64,000 nt of DNA from DASQJL01 sp036380835 (GTDB lineage: Bacteria; Eisenbacteria; RBG-16-71-46; SZUA-252). Shown here in pieces: positions 43,784 through 51,748 of the stretch; the stretch's first letter is position 1, and every line of letters starts with the position of its first letter. The translations under genes and the position numbers were made by a program. Location of the stretch: positions 4,167-68,166 of the forward strand of contig DASVDZ010000032.1 in the NCBI GenBank assembly GCA_036380835.1, in the 5' to 3' direction. Under the pieces are notes generated by a model, which was not told the DNA's origin, did not search any database, and saw only the letters and a list, made by a program, of their open reading frames with translations.

Positions 43784-44445
43784 TGCCCGACTTCGCCGTG
43801 ATCCCCGCGCGTGACGCCGCGGGGACCGTCGCCGCCGTCGTGCGCGGGCTTCGCGCCGCGGTTCCCGGGCTCACGGTGATCGTCGTCGACGACGGCTCGA
43901 CCGACGCGACCGGTGAGGAGGCCCGCGCCGCCGGGGCGATCGTCGTCCGCCATTCGGTGAACCAGGGGAAGGGGGCCGCGCTCCAGAGCGGCTTCGACGA
44001 GGCGATTCGCCGCGGGGCCGACCGCGTGCTCGCGCTCGACGCCGACGGCCAGCACGATCCCGTCGTCGCGCCGTCCCTGCTCGGGGCGCTCGACCGGGCG
44101 GACGTCGTCGTCGGCACGCGGCGCCACGACCGCGCGACGATGCCGTGGCTCAGGCGCGCCACGAACGACGTCACGTCGTGGTGGGTCTCCCGGCTGGCCG
44201 GCGTTCCGGTCGAGGACTCCCAGTCGGGCTACCGGGCCGTCGCGGCCCCGGTCCTCCGCGCGGTCCGGCCGCGAAGCCGCCGGTTCGACTACGAGTCGGA
44301 GTTCCTGGTGGCGGCCGCGCGGGCCGGATTTCGAATCGGCGCGACGCCGATCCCGACCCTGTACAATGCGCCCGGGAGCCACATCCATCCGGCGCGGGAC
44401 ACGATCCGCTTCATCCGATTCGTCCTCCGCCACCTCTTCCGCTGA
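43783..44445 (+). CDS. Family 2 glycosyltransferase (dolichyl-phosphate mannosyltransferase type)
   Basis: 220 residues; the ATG overlaps the stop of the acyltransferase as TGATG. GT-A fold motifs are present: FAVIPARDAAGTVAAVV, VIVVDDGSTDATGEEA, NQGKGAALQSGF, and DxD in ALDADGQHDP, then SQSGYRAV and YESEFLVAAARAG. It lacks the C-terminal membrane helices of DPM1/GtrB-type enzymes. It probably loads a sugar on a lipid carrier. Pairing with an LpxL-like enzyme suggests an envelope glycolipid, but acceptor and sugar are unknown. Confidence 0.88.
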   Translation: MPDFAVIPARDAAGTVAAVVRGLRAAVPGLTVIVVDDGSTDATGEEARAAGAIVVRHSVNQGKGAALQSGFDEAIRRGADRVLALDADGQHDPVVAPSLLGALDRADVVVGTRRHDRATMPWLRRATNDVTSWWVSRLAGVPVEDSQSGYRAVAAPVLRAVRPRSRRFDYESEFLVAAARAGFRIGATPIPTLYNAPGSHIHPARDTIRFIRFVLRHLFR

Positions 44446-44454
44446 GAGGGAGCC

Positions 44455-45222
44455 ATGAACGGCCCGCTCGAGATCCTGGTCAGCAACGACGACGGCATCC
44501 ACGCGGAAGGATTGCGCGTCCTGGCCGAAGCCTTGGCCCCGCTCGGGCACGTGACGATCATCGCTCCCGATCGGGAGCAGAGCGCCACCAGCCACTCGCT
44601 CACGCTCCACCGGCCGCTCCGGATCCGGAAGATCGCGGACGACATCCTGAGCGTGGACGGGACGCCGACCGACTGCGTCCTCCTCGGCGTGCACGGGTTC
44701 CTCGAACGGCAGCCCGCGCTCATCGTCTCCGGGATCAACCACGGGCCGAACATGGGGAACGACGTGCTCTACTCGGGCACGGTGGCGGCGGCCAGCGAGG
44801 GGGCCTTTCTCGGGATCCCCTCGATCGCATTCTCGCTCGCCACGTGGGAGACGGCCTCCTTCGAGGCGGCGGGGCGGATCGCCCACGATCTGGTGCGCGC
44901 CCTCCTCGCGCGGAGGCTCCCCGCGGGGACGTGCCTCAACGTGAACGTTCCCGCGCTCCCGTACGACGGGATCCGGGGCGTCCGCGTGGCGAGGCTCGGG
45001 AAGCGCGTCTTCCGCGACGTCATCGTGGAGAAGCGGGATCCGCGGGGGAAGACGTACTACTGGATCGGCGGCGAGGACCCGACGTGGGAGCCCGACGAGG
45101 CGAGCGACTTCCACGCCGTGTCGGAGGGGTACGTCTCGGTCACGCCGCTTTCGTTCGAGCTGACCGACTACAAGGGCATCGTCGAGCTGGAGGCGATGGG
45201 GCTCTCGATCCATGAAGCGTGA
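44455..45222 (+). CDS. surE: 5'/3'-nucleotidase SurE
   Basis: 255 residues. SurE is a metal-dependent phosphatase of nucleoside monophosphates and is linked to stationary-phase survival. It has the N-terminal SNDDGIHAEGL with metal-binding aspartates D11 and D12, PDREQSATSHSLTLHRPLR, DGTPTDCVLLG, SGINHGPNMGNDVLYSGTVAAASEG and the final TPLSFELTDY. Its end overlaps pcm by eleven bases, the classical surE-pcm pair. AGAGGGAG precedes the ATG. Confidence 0.96.
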   Translation: MNGPLEILVSNDDGIHAEGLRVLAEALAPLGHVTIIAPDREQSATSHSLTLHRPLRIRKIADDILSVDGTPTDCVLLGVHGFLERQPALIVSGINHGPNMGNDVLYSGTVAAASEGAFLGIPSIAFSLATWETASFEAAGRIAHDLVRALLARRLPAGTCLNVNVPALPYDGIRGVRVARLGKRVFRDVIVEKRDPRGKTYYWIGGEDPTWEPDEASDFHAVSEGYVSVTPLSFELTDYKGIVELEAMGLSIHEA

Positions 45223-45874
45223 CGATCTCGCGCCGGCGCGCCGGCGCATGGTGGAGGAGCAGCTCCGCGCCCGCGGCATCCACGATCCGCACGTGCTCCG
45301 GATCATGGCGGCGATCCCGCGCCACCTCTTCGTGGACGGCGCGCTCGACGCGAAGGCCTACGGCGACAGCGCGCTCCCCATCGGCGAGTCGCAGACCATA
45401 TCCCAGCCCTACATGGTCGCGCTCATGACGCAGGCGCTCGACCTGACGGGCGAGGAGAAGATCTTGGAGATCGGCACGGGATCCGGCTACCAGACGGCGA
45501 TCCTGGCCGAGCTGGGGGAGCGCGTCTTCACCGTGGAGCGGATCGCGTCGATCGGCGTCGCCGCCCGGGAGCGGCTCCAGGCGATGGGGTACTCGAACGT
45601 GATCTTCCGGATCGCGGACGGCACCGTCGGGTGGCGCGAGCTCTCCCCGTTCGACCGCGTGCTGATCACCGCGGGGGCGCCGCGCGTCCCCCAGTTCCTC
45701 GACGGCCAGCTCCGCGTCGGGGGGATCGCGGTCGTGCCGGTGGGGTCCGGGCGGAACCAGCGCCTGGTGAAGGCGACGCGAACCGAGAAGGGGATGGAGC
45801 GGCGGGTCCTCTGCAACTGTGCCTTCGTTCCCCTGATCGGGAAGGACGGCTGGGCGCGCCGGGAGGCCGGTTGA
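45212..45874 (+). CDS. pcm: Protein-L-isoaspartate O-methyltransferase
   Basis: 220 residues. Pcm methylates L-isoaspartyl residues so that damaged proteins can be repaired. It shows the isoaspartate-binding segment DSALPIGESQTISQPYMVA, SAM motif I LEIGTGSGY (85-93), VERI and SPFDRVLITAGAPRVP. The terminal TGA lies inside TTGACC, the -35 of the next tRNA promoter. Confidence 0.96.
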   Translation: MKRDDLAPARRRMVEEQLRARGIHDPHVLRIMAAIPRHLFVDGALDAKAYGDSALPIGESQTISQPYMVALMTQALDLTGEEKILEIGTGSGYQTAILAELGERVFTVERIASIGVAARERLQAMGYSNVIFRIADGTVGWRELSPFDRVLITAGAPRVPQFLDGQLRVGGIAVVPVGSGRNQRLVKATRTEKGMERRVLCNCAFVPLIGKDGWARREAG

Positions 45875-45899
45875 CCCAAGCGGATCGCGCTGTTAGACT
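45871..45899 (+). promoter_or_regulatory. Promoter of tRNA-Pro(CGG)
   Basis: TTGACC (45871-45876), 17 bases, TAGACT (45894-45899): the best match of the four tRNA promoters. The -35 contains the pcm stop codon. The 5' leader before the tRNA is about 50 bases and includes a run of eight T (45937-45944) with no hairpin before it. Confidence 0.65.
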
Positions 45900-45954
45900 T
45901 GTCGTTCGAGGGTTCATGATGCCGATGAAGCCCTTCTTTTTTTCTCGGCGTGAT

Positions 45955-46028
45955 CGGGGCGTGGCTCAGCCTGGTAGAGCACCTGGTTCGGGACCAGGGG
46001 GTCGGAGGTTCAAATCCTCTCGCCCCGA
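45955..46028 (+). tRNA. tRNA-Pro (anticodon CGG)
   Basis: 74 bases. The acceptor CGGGGCG pairs with CGCCCCG, the D arm is GCTC/GAGC, the anticodon arm CCTGG-TTCGGGA-CCAGG places CGG at 45989-45991, and the T arm is GGAGG-TTCAAAT-CCTCT. The discriminator is A. TTC follows, so CCA is not encoded and must be added by a nucleotidyltransferase, unlike the three other tRNA genes in the window. It reads CCG. Confidence 0.96.
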
Positions 46029-46100
46029 TTCTTTCTTCTTGGGCCGCCGAGACGACATTTTGGGCCGGGCGCGCCGGGCGGACGCGCGGGGACGCGGGCG

Positions 46101-46388
46101 ATGAGCGCCGCGCACGCCGAACGCCTCGTCGCTTTGATCGAGGGGCGGGTCCAGGGCGTCGGGTTCCGCTACTTCGTGCGTGACCGGGCGCTCGCGCTCG
46201 GGCTCGCGGGCATGGTGCGGAATCTTCCCGCGGGAGCCGTCGAGGTCGTCGCGGAGGGCCCGCGTCCCGCGCTCGACTTGCTGCTCGGCGAGCTTCACGT
46301 CGGTCCCCCCCTGGCCCGCGTTCAATCCGTGGCGGTGGAATGGCTCCCCGCGCTCGGAGCGCGCGACTTCCGGATCCGGACGAGCTGA
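46101..46388 (+). CDS. Acylphosphatase
   Basis: 95 residues, standard for this small family that hydrolyses acyl phosphates. The motif EGRVQGVGFRYFVRDRA carries the phosphate-binding loop and catalytic arginine, and GMVRNLPAGAVEVVAEGP has the catalytic asparagine. The stop at 46386-46388 is followed at once by the AGGAGG used by the sigma factor gene. Confidence 0.95.
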   Translation: MSAAHAERLVALIEGRVQGVGFRYFVRDRALALGLAGMVRNLPAGAVEVVAEGPRPALDLLLGELHVGPPLARVQSVAVEWLPALGARDFRIRTS

Positions 46389-46439
46389 GGAGGGATTCCG
46401 ACGGGACCCCGACGATTCGTCGCCGACCTCTCCGAGGCG

Positions 46440-47453
46440 ATGCGCGAAGGCCTCGCGAACGGCGCGCTGGCGGAGGAAACGCTCGACCGGCTCCTCCATT
46501 CCCCCGACTTCGACGCGAGCGCGTTCGACCTCTTCCTCGCCGAGGCGCGCCGCCACGGGGTGGTCCTGCCCGAGAGCGCGCCGCCGGTCGAGGCGGCCCC
46601 GGTCCCCGCGACGGGACACGACCTGGGCGATCTCGAGCGCCGCTACCTGAAGGAGGTCCAGCGCTACCCGCTCCTCGAACGCGAGGAGGAGCATGCCCTC
46701 TGGCTCTCGATGCGCGGGGGCGCCGAGGACGCGCGGAAGCGGATCATCCTCGCCTATCTCCGCCTCGTCGTCTCCCAGGCGCGCGCGTATCGGAATCGCG
46801 GCGTGGAGTTCCTCGACCTCGTGGAGGAGGGGAACCTCGGCCTCATCACCGCGGTCGACCGCTTCGACGTCGATCGGGGGATCCACTTCGCCACGTACGC
46901 GACCTGGTGGATCCGCCAGGCGCTCGCTCGGGGCGTGGCGAACCAGTCGCGGACCGTCCGGATCCCGATCCACGTTCTCCAGATGATGCGCCGGTTCATC
47001 GCGACGCAGCGCCGGCTCGAGGGGGAGCTGCGCCGGACCCCCGAGCTCGCGGAGGTGTCGGACGCGATGGGCATCCCGATGACCCGCGCGAGCCGCCTCC
47101 AGACGCTGGTCCACTCGGTGCGGACGCTGGACGTCGACCTCTCCAACGAGGCCTTCCACGGCCTCGTCGAGTCGGAGGCGGTGGAGCAGCCGCCCTCCCT
47201 CGACGAGATCGTCGAGATGCAGCTCCGCGACCAGCAGCTGAACGAGATGCTGAAGAAGCTGACCGAGCGCGAGGAGGCGATCCTTCGCTTCCGGTACGGC
47301 TTCTACGACGACCGCCCCCGCACGCTCGCGGAGACGGGGGAGCAGTTCGGGCTCTCGCGCGAGCGGATCCGCCAGCTCGAGCAGCGCGCCCTCCTCAAGC
47401 TCCGCGCCCTCCTGGAATCCGAGACGCCCGAATCGCCCGCGTCGGTCCACTGA
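46440..47453 (+). CDS. Sigma-70 family RNA polymerase sigma factor (group 1/2)
   Basis: 337 residues from the ATG at 46440. Conserved parts are region 1.2 (DLERRYLKEVQRYPLLEREEEHALW, about 62-90), region 2 with the -10 reading helix (FATYATWWIRQALARGVANQSRTVRIP, about 150-176), region 3, and region 4 (LAETGEQFGLSRERIRQLEQRALLKLR, about 295-325). Region 1.1 is absent, which suits an alternative or short primary factor. The frame is open back to the acylphosphatase stop, and AGGAGG at 46388-46393 lies far from this ATG, so the true start may be a rare codon upstream (ACG 46401 is seven bases away). Confidence 0.88.
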   Translation: MREGLANGALAEETLDRLLHSPDFDASAFDLFLAEARRHGVVLPESAPPVEAAPVPATGHDLGDLERRYLKEVQRYPLLEREEEHALWLSMRGGAEDARKRIILAYLRLVVSQARAYRNRGVEFLDLVEEGNLGLITAVDRFDVDRGIHFATYATWWIRQALARGVANQSRTVRIPIHVLQMMRRFIATQRRLEGELRRTPELAEVSDAMGIPMTRASRLQTLVHSVRTLDVDLSNEAFHGLVESEAVEQPPSLDEIVEMQLRDQQLNEMLKKLTEREEAILRFRYGFYDDRPRTLAETGEQFGLSRERIRQLEQRALLKLRALLESETPESPASVH

Positions 47454-47498
47454 CGCGGGGGTCGGGCCCGATCGGCTCGGCGGAGGAGACCACGCGCG

Positions 47499-50090
47499 AT
47501 GTCGGACGACGGATCCCATGAGAACCGGCCTGAGTTCTGGAGACGAAGCCTCCGCTCGCTCGAAGACGAACTCGGCGCCGGCGCCGGCGGCCTGACCGAG
47601 GAGGAAGCGGCCCGGAGGTTCCTTCTTCACGGCCCCAACCTCCTTCGTCCGCGGCGCCGCCAGGCGATCGCGATCCAGTTCCTCAAGCGGTTCGGCAATC
47701 CCCTCGTCCTGCTCCTCCTCGTCGCCGCGACCGTCTCCGCGTTCACCGGGGACCGCGCCAGCTTCGTCATCATCACGACCGTGATCGGGCTCAGCGTCAC
47801 GCTCGACTTCGTCCAGGAGCACCGCGCCGGGCGCGCGGCGGAGCGACTGCAGCGGACGGTGGCCCTTCGCGCGACCGTCCTCCGGGACGGCCGGCCCGCG
47901 GAGACGACCGCGGACCGCATCGTGCCGGGCGACGTGGTCGCGCTCAAGGCGGGCGACCTCGTCCCGGCGGACGGCCGCGTCCTCGAGGCCCGCGACTTCT
48001 TCGTCAACCAATCGCTCCTGACCGGCGAGGCCTTCCCGGTCGAGAAGCGACCGGGCGAGGGCCGTGGACCGGCGCCGGAGCTTGGCGCCGCGGCCGACGC
48101 GGTCTTCATGGGCTCGTCGGTGGTGAGCGGGACGGCGGCGGCGCTCGTCTGTCGCACCGGGCGCGCCACGGCGCTCGGGGCGATCGGCGGCGCGCTCCTC
48201 GCGAGGGCCCCCTCGACCGCGTTCGAGACGGGGATCCGCCGGTTCGGCCTCCTGATCCTCCGCCTCGCGATCCTGATGGTGCTCTTCGTCCTCCTGGTCA
48301 ACGCGATCTTCCACCGACCCTGGCTCGAGTCGTTTCTCTTCGCGACGGCGCTCGCCGTGGGACTCACGCCCGAGCTCCTTCCCATGGTCCTGTCGATCAC
48401 GCTCGCGCGCGGGGCGCTGCGGATGGCCCGCGCGCGCGTGATCGTGAAGCGGCTCGGCGCGGTCCACGATCTCGGCAGCATGGACGTTCTCTGCACCGAC
48501 AAGACGGGGACGCTGACGCAGGCCGAGATCCGCCTCGAGCGGCACCTCGATCCGGAAGGGAGCGAGAGCGAGCGCCTGCTCACGCTGGCCTATCTGAACA
48601 GCCACTTCGAGACCGGACTCAAGAATCCGCTCGACGAAGCGATCCTCCGCCACCGGGAGGTGGACGTGGGCGCGTGGCGAAAGGTCGACGAGGTGCCGTT
48701 CGATTTCGAACGGCGGCGGGTGTCGATCCTGGCCGACGACGGACAACGAAGGGTCCTCGTGCTCAAGGGATCGTTCGAGGACGTGCTGCGGCATTGCACG
48801 CGATACGAGTCGGAGAACGGAGCGACGGCGGCCCCGCTCGACGAGGCGGCACGCGCCCGGGCGAACCAGATCTTCGAGGATCTCGGCCGGGAGGGGTTCC
48901 GGGTGCTCGGCGTGGCCTGGAAGGAGACCGCCCGCGATCAGAATCACGCGGTGGTTGACGACGAATCGGAGCTCGTCTTCGCCGGGTTCGCGGCGTTCGA
49001 AGATCCCCCGAAGCCGAGCGCCGCCGACGCGGTCCGTGCCCTCGAGGCCGGCGGGGTGGACGTGAAGATCGTGACCGGCGACAGCGAGCTGGTGACGCAG
49101 CACCTTTGCCGGGAGCTGGGCCTGCCGGTTCGCGGCGTCCTGACGGGTGCGGAGATCGAGGCGCTGGGCGACCCCGCGCTCGCCGCCCGAGCCGAGGAGG
49201 TCGATCTCTTCTGCCGCGTCTCGCCGCCCCAGAAGCGCCGCGTGATCCAGGCGCTCCGAAGCCGCGGCCACGTCGTGGGCTACCTGGGAGACGGCATCAA
49301 CGACGCGCCGTCGCTCCACGCGGCCGACGTCGGCCTCTCGGTGGAGGGCGCGGTCGACATCGCGAGGGAAGCGGCCGACATGATCCTCCTGGAACAGGAT
49401 CTGAGGGTGGTCCAGCGCGGCGTGGTCGAAGGGCGGCGCACGTTCGGGAACATCTTGAAGTACGTGATGATGGGGACCAGCTCCAACTTCGGCAACATGT
49501 TCAGCATGGCGGCGGGCACGCTGATCCTCCCCTTCCTGCCGCTCCTCCCGGTGCAGATCCTCGTGAACAACTTCCTCTACGACATCTCGGAGGTCCCCGT
49601 CCCGATGGACGAGGTGGACCCCGAGTTCATGGACCGCCCCCGGCGGTGGGACATGTCGTTCATCCGGAACTTCATGCTCGTGGTCGGCCCGGTCAGCTCG
49701 TTCTTCGATTTCCTGACGTTCTTCGTGATGCTCCGCGTCTTCCATGCGGGGGAGGCGCTCTTCCACACGGGTTGGTTCGTGGAATCGCTCGCCACCCAGG
49801 TGCTGATCATCTTCGTGATCCGGACCCGCGGGAACCCGTTCCGGTCGCGCCCAAGCCGGCTCCTCGTCGCCACGTCGCTGGCGGTGGTGGCGGTCGCGAT
49901 CCTGCTTCCGGCGACGCCGCTCGGCGCGGGCCTGGGCTTCGTCCCGGTGCCCGGCCTCTTCTTCCTGATCCTGGCCGGCGTCGTTCTCTGCTACCTCCTC
50001 GCCGTCGAGGGGGTGAAGCGCCTCTTCTACCGCTGGAACCCGATCCCCACCCTCCACCCCGCGGGGCGCGCCACGAACGTCCTCCGTTGA
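47499..50090 (+). CDS. mgtA: P-type ATPase of the MgtA/MgtB (P3B) type
   Basis: 863 residues. A P3 ATPase that brings Mg2+ into the cytoplasm. It has LTGEAFPVEK, the phosphorylation motif DKTGTLT (D334), GDGINDAPSLHAADVG and the typical MgtA end MMGTSSNFGNMFSMAAGTLILPFLPLLPVQILVNN followed by several helices. Membrane helices pair at about 60-100, 245-300 and the six C-terminal ones. There is no MgtA-type riboswitch leader: only 45 bases separate it from the sigma factor gene, with GGAGGAG 12 bases before the ATG. Regulation by the adjacent sigma factor or read-through is possible. Confidence 0.93.
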   Translation: MSDDGSHENRPEFWRRSLRSLEDELGAGAGGLTEEEAARRFLLHGPNLLRPRRRQAIAIQFLKRFGNPLVLLLLVAATVSAFTGDRASFVIITTVIGLSVTLDFVQEHRAGRAAERLQRTVALRATVLRDGRPAETTADRIVPGDVVALKAGDLVPADGRVLEARDFFVNQSLLTGEAFPVEKRPGEGRGPAPELGAAADAVFMGSSVVSGTAAALVCRTGRATALGAIGGALLARAPSTAFETGIRRFGLLILRLAILMVLFVLLVNAIFHRPWLESFLFATALAVGLTPELLPMVLSITLARGALRMARARVIVKRLGAVHDLGSMDVLCTDKTGTLTQAEIRLERHLDPEGSESERLLTLAYLNSHFETGLKNPLDEAILRHREVDVGAWRKVDEVPFDFERRRVSILADDGQRRVLVLKGSFEDVLRHCTRYESENGATAAPLDEAARARANQIFEDLGREGFRVLGVAWKETARDQNHAVVDDESELVFAGFAAFEDPPKPSAADAVRALEAGGVDVKIVTGDSELVTQHLCRELGLPVRGVLTGAEIEALGDPALAARAEEVDLFCRVSPPQKRRVIQALRSRGHVVGYLGDGINDAPSLHAADVGLSVEGAVDIAREAADMILLEQDLRVVQRGVVEGRRTFGNILKYVMMGTSSNFGNMFSMAAGTLILPFLPLLPVQILVNNFLYDISEVPVPMDEVDPEFMDRPRRWDMSFIRNFMLVVGPVSSFFDFLTFFVMLRVFHAGEALFHTGWFVESLATQVLIIFVIRTRGNPFRSRPSRLLVATSLAVVAVAILLPATPLGAGLGFVPVPGLFFLILAGVVLCYLLAVEGVKRLFYRWNPIPTLHPAGRATNVLR

Positions 50091-50213
50091 CGTCGGGGGT
50101 TCGGAGGGGGATGATGGAAGGGCACTGGCACCCCTTCGGAAGGCCCCCGCACTGGGACCTCCGGCCGGCGCGTGGATCGCGATTGCAACCGCGTGCTTGG
50201 AGGAGGGTGTGCC

Positions 50214-50462
50214 ATGAGCGAGAACTGCCATTTGGCGATCGTCAGCCGGCGCTTCGGCCGGGGCTTCGTCTGCTTCTTCGACGAGCCCTTCGGCGAACAA
50301 ACCACGTTCGAATCGGCCGGCGGCTACTCCGCCGTCTTCGACTGCGGCGTGAACGAGGCCGGACCGATCCAGTACTCCGAGGCCGTCGACGGGCTCGAGG
50401 TCTGGCTCAAGAAGCAGGGCTGGCAGCACCTCGAGGAGATCGAAGCCCTGGTCGAGATCTGA
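50214..50462 (+). CDS. Small protein of unknown function
   Basis: 82 residues from the ATG at 50214, which follows GGAGGAGGGTG; a longer frame from 50172 is less likely. It begins SENCHLAIVSRRFGRGFVCFF, continues with an acidic middle (ESAGGYSAVFDCGVNEAG) and ends in a helix, WLKKQGWQHLEEIEALVEI. No membrane segment or known motif. It stands between mgtA and the dehydrogenase operon. The 120 bases before it and 130 after show no other gene. Confidence 0.6.
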   Translation: MSENCHLAIVSRRFGRGFVCFFDEPFGEQTTFESAGGYSAVFDCGVNEAGPIQYSEAVDGLEVWLKKQGWQHLEEIEALVEI

Positions 50463-50595
50463 GCCGGCGTTCCTTCACGCCCTAGGTCTACCGACTCCAC
50501 CTCCCTCCGACCCATAGACCGCCCGGCTCCCGACCCGCATCGTTGGAAGTCGAGGGAGTCGGCGCGAACGCCGCACGGAGGGGGAGGGCTCGACC

Positions 50596-51738
50596 ATGGC
50601 GAAGTACCGGATTGCTTGGCTGCCGGGCGACGGCATCGGCGTGGAGGTCATGGAGGCGGCGAAGCTCGTGCTCGAGGCCGTCGGCTTCGAGGCGGACTAC
50701 CGCCACGGCGACATCGGCTGGGAGTTCTGGCGGCGGGAGGGGGACGCGTTCCCGGCCCGCACCATCGAGCTGCTCCGGAACGTCGACGCCGCCATGTTCG
50801 GCGCGATCACCTCGAAGCCGATTCGCGAGGCCGAACGGGAACTCTCCCCATCGCTCCAGGGGAAGGGGCTCGTCTACCGGTCGCCGATCGTCCGCATGCG
50901 CCAGCTCTTCGACCTCTACATCTGCCTCCGTCCGTGCAAGGCGTACCCCGGGAATCCGCTCAACTACCGCGAGGGCATCGCGCTCACCGTCTTCCGCGAG
51001 AACACGGAAGACCTCTACTCCGGCGTGGAATTCCCGGCCGTGCCGGACCGGCTCCGCGACCTGCTCTCCGAGCTTTCGCCCGCGTACAAGCCCTTCGCCG
51101 GCCTGGCCAGTGACGATCTCGCCGTCTCGTGCAAGATCAACACGAAGCGGGGCTCCGAGCGCATCCTCCGCGCCGCGTTCGAGCACGCGAAGCGGTTCGG
51201 GCGAAAGAAGGTGACGGTCGTCCACAAGGCCAACGTCGTCCGCGCCACCGACGGGCTCTTCCTCGAGGCCGCCCGCAGGGTGGCGGCGGACTACCCGGGG
51301 ATCGCCATGGACGACGCGAACATCGACGCCATGACGATGTGGCTCCTCAAGAACCCCTTCAACTACGACGTTCTGGTCGCGCCGAACCTCTACGGCGACA
51401 TCATCTCCGACCTATGCGCGCAGATGGTCGGCGGCCTCGGCTTCGGCTGTTCCGGGAACATCGGCGAGAAGCTGGCCGTGTTCGAGCCGACGCATGGATC
51501 GGCGCCCAAGCACGCCGGGAAGGGGAAGGCCAACCCGATCGCGACGATCCTCGCCGCGAAGATGATGCTCGAATGGCTCGGCGAGCCGGCTCGCGCCAAG
51601 GCGATCGAGGAGGCGGTGGCGGACGTGGTGCGCGAGGGTAAGGTGCGCACCTACGACATGGGCGGAACGGCCGGAACGCTCGACATGGCGCACGCGGTCG
51701 CCGACCACTGCCGCGCCGGCGGCGCCGTCCGGGCCTGA
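50596..51738 (+). CDS. Isocitrate/homoisocitrate/isopropylmalate dehydrogenase family
   Basis: 380 residues. A beta-decarboxylating dehydrogenase acting on (2R,3S)-2-hydroxyacids. It shows LPGDGIGVEVMEAA, FGAITSKP, LYICLRPCKAYPGNP (isocitrate-type), VFRENTEDLYSGVE, the catalytic lysine in VVHKANVVRATDGLF, NLYGDIISDLCAQMVGGLGFGCSGNIG and VFEPTHGSAPKHAGKGKANP. It combines features of isocitrate (RENTED, LYICLRP) and homoisocitrate/isopropylmalate enzymes (GSAP..AGKG.ANP), so the substrate is unclear. First gene of a five-gene operon; GGAGGGGGAGGG lies before the ATG. Confidence 0.85.
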   Translation: MAKYRIAWLPGDGIGVEVMEAAKLVLEAVGFEADYRHGDIGWEFWRREGDAFPARTIELLRNVDAAMFGAITSKPIREAERELSPSLQGKGLVYRSPIVRMRQLFDLYICLRPCKAYPGNPLNYREGIALTVFRENTEDLYSGVEFPAVPDRLRDLLSELSPAYKPFAGLASDDLAVSCKINTKRGSERILRAAFEHAKRFGRKKVTVVHKANVVRATDGLFLEAARRVAADYPGIAMDDANIDAMTMWLLKNPFNYDVLVAPNLYGDIISDLCAQMVGGLGFGCSGNIGEKLAVFEPTHGSAPKHAGKGKANPIATILAAKMMLEWLGEPARAKAIEEAVADVVREGKVRTYDMGGTAGTLDMAHAVADHCRAGGAVRA

Positions 51739-51748
51739 GGTCCGTTCG

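Noticed and set aside
45937..45944. T-run before tRNA-Pro(CGG) as an intrinsic terminator of pcm
   Set aside because: No stem precedes it, and it lies downstream of the tRNA promoter, where termination would abolish the tRNA.
47454..47498. Mg2+ riboswitch before mgtA
   Set aside because: Only 45 bases lie between the genes, with no room for an M-box or a leader peptide.
45966..50429. Very long minus-strand open frame of 1487 codons opposite the sigma factor, mgtA and neighbours
   Set aside because: Arg/Glu/Asp/His-rich composition without motifs, opposite several well-supported genes; this is the usual open antisense frame of GC-rich DNA.
50110..50485. Plus-strand Arg-rich frame over the small protein gene
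   Set aside because: Continuation of a shadow frame of mgtA; composition not protein-like.
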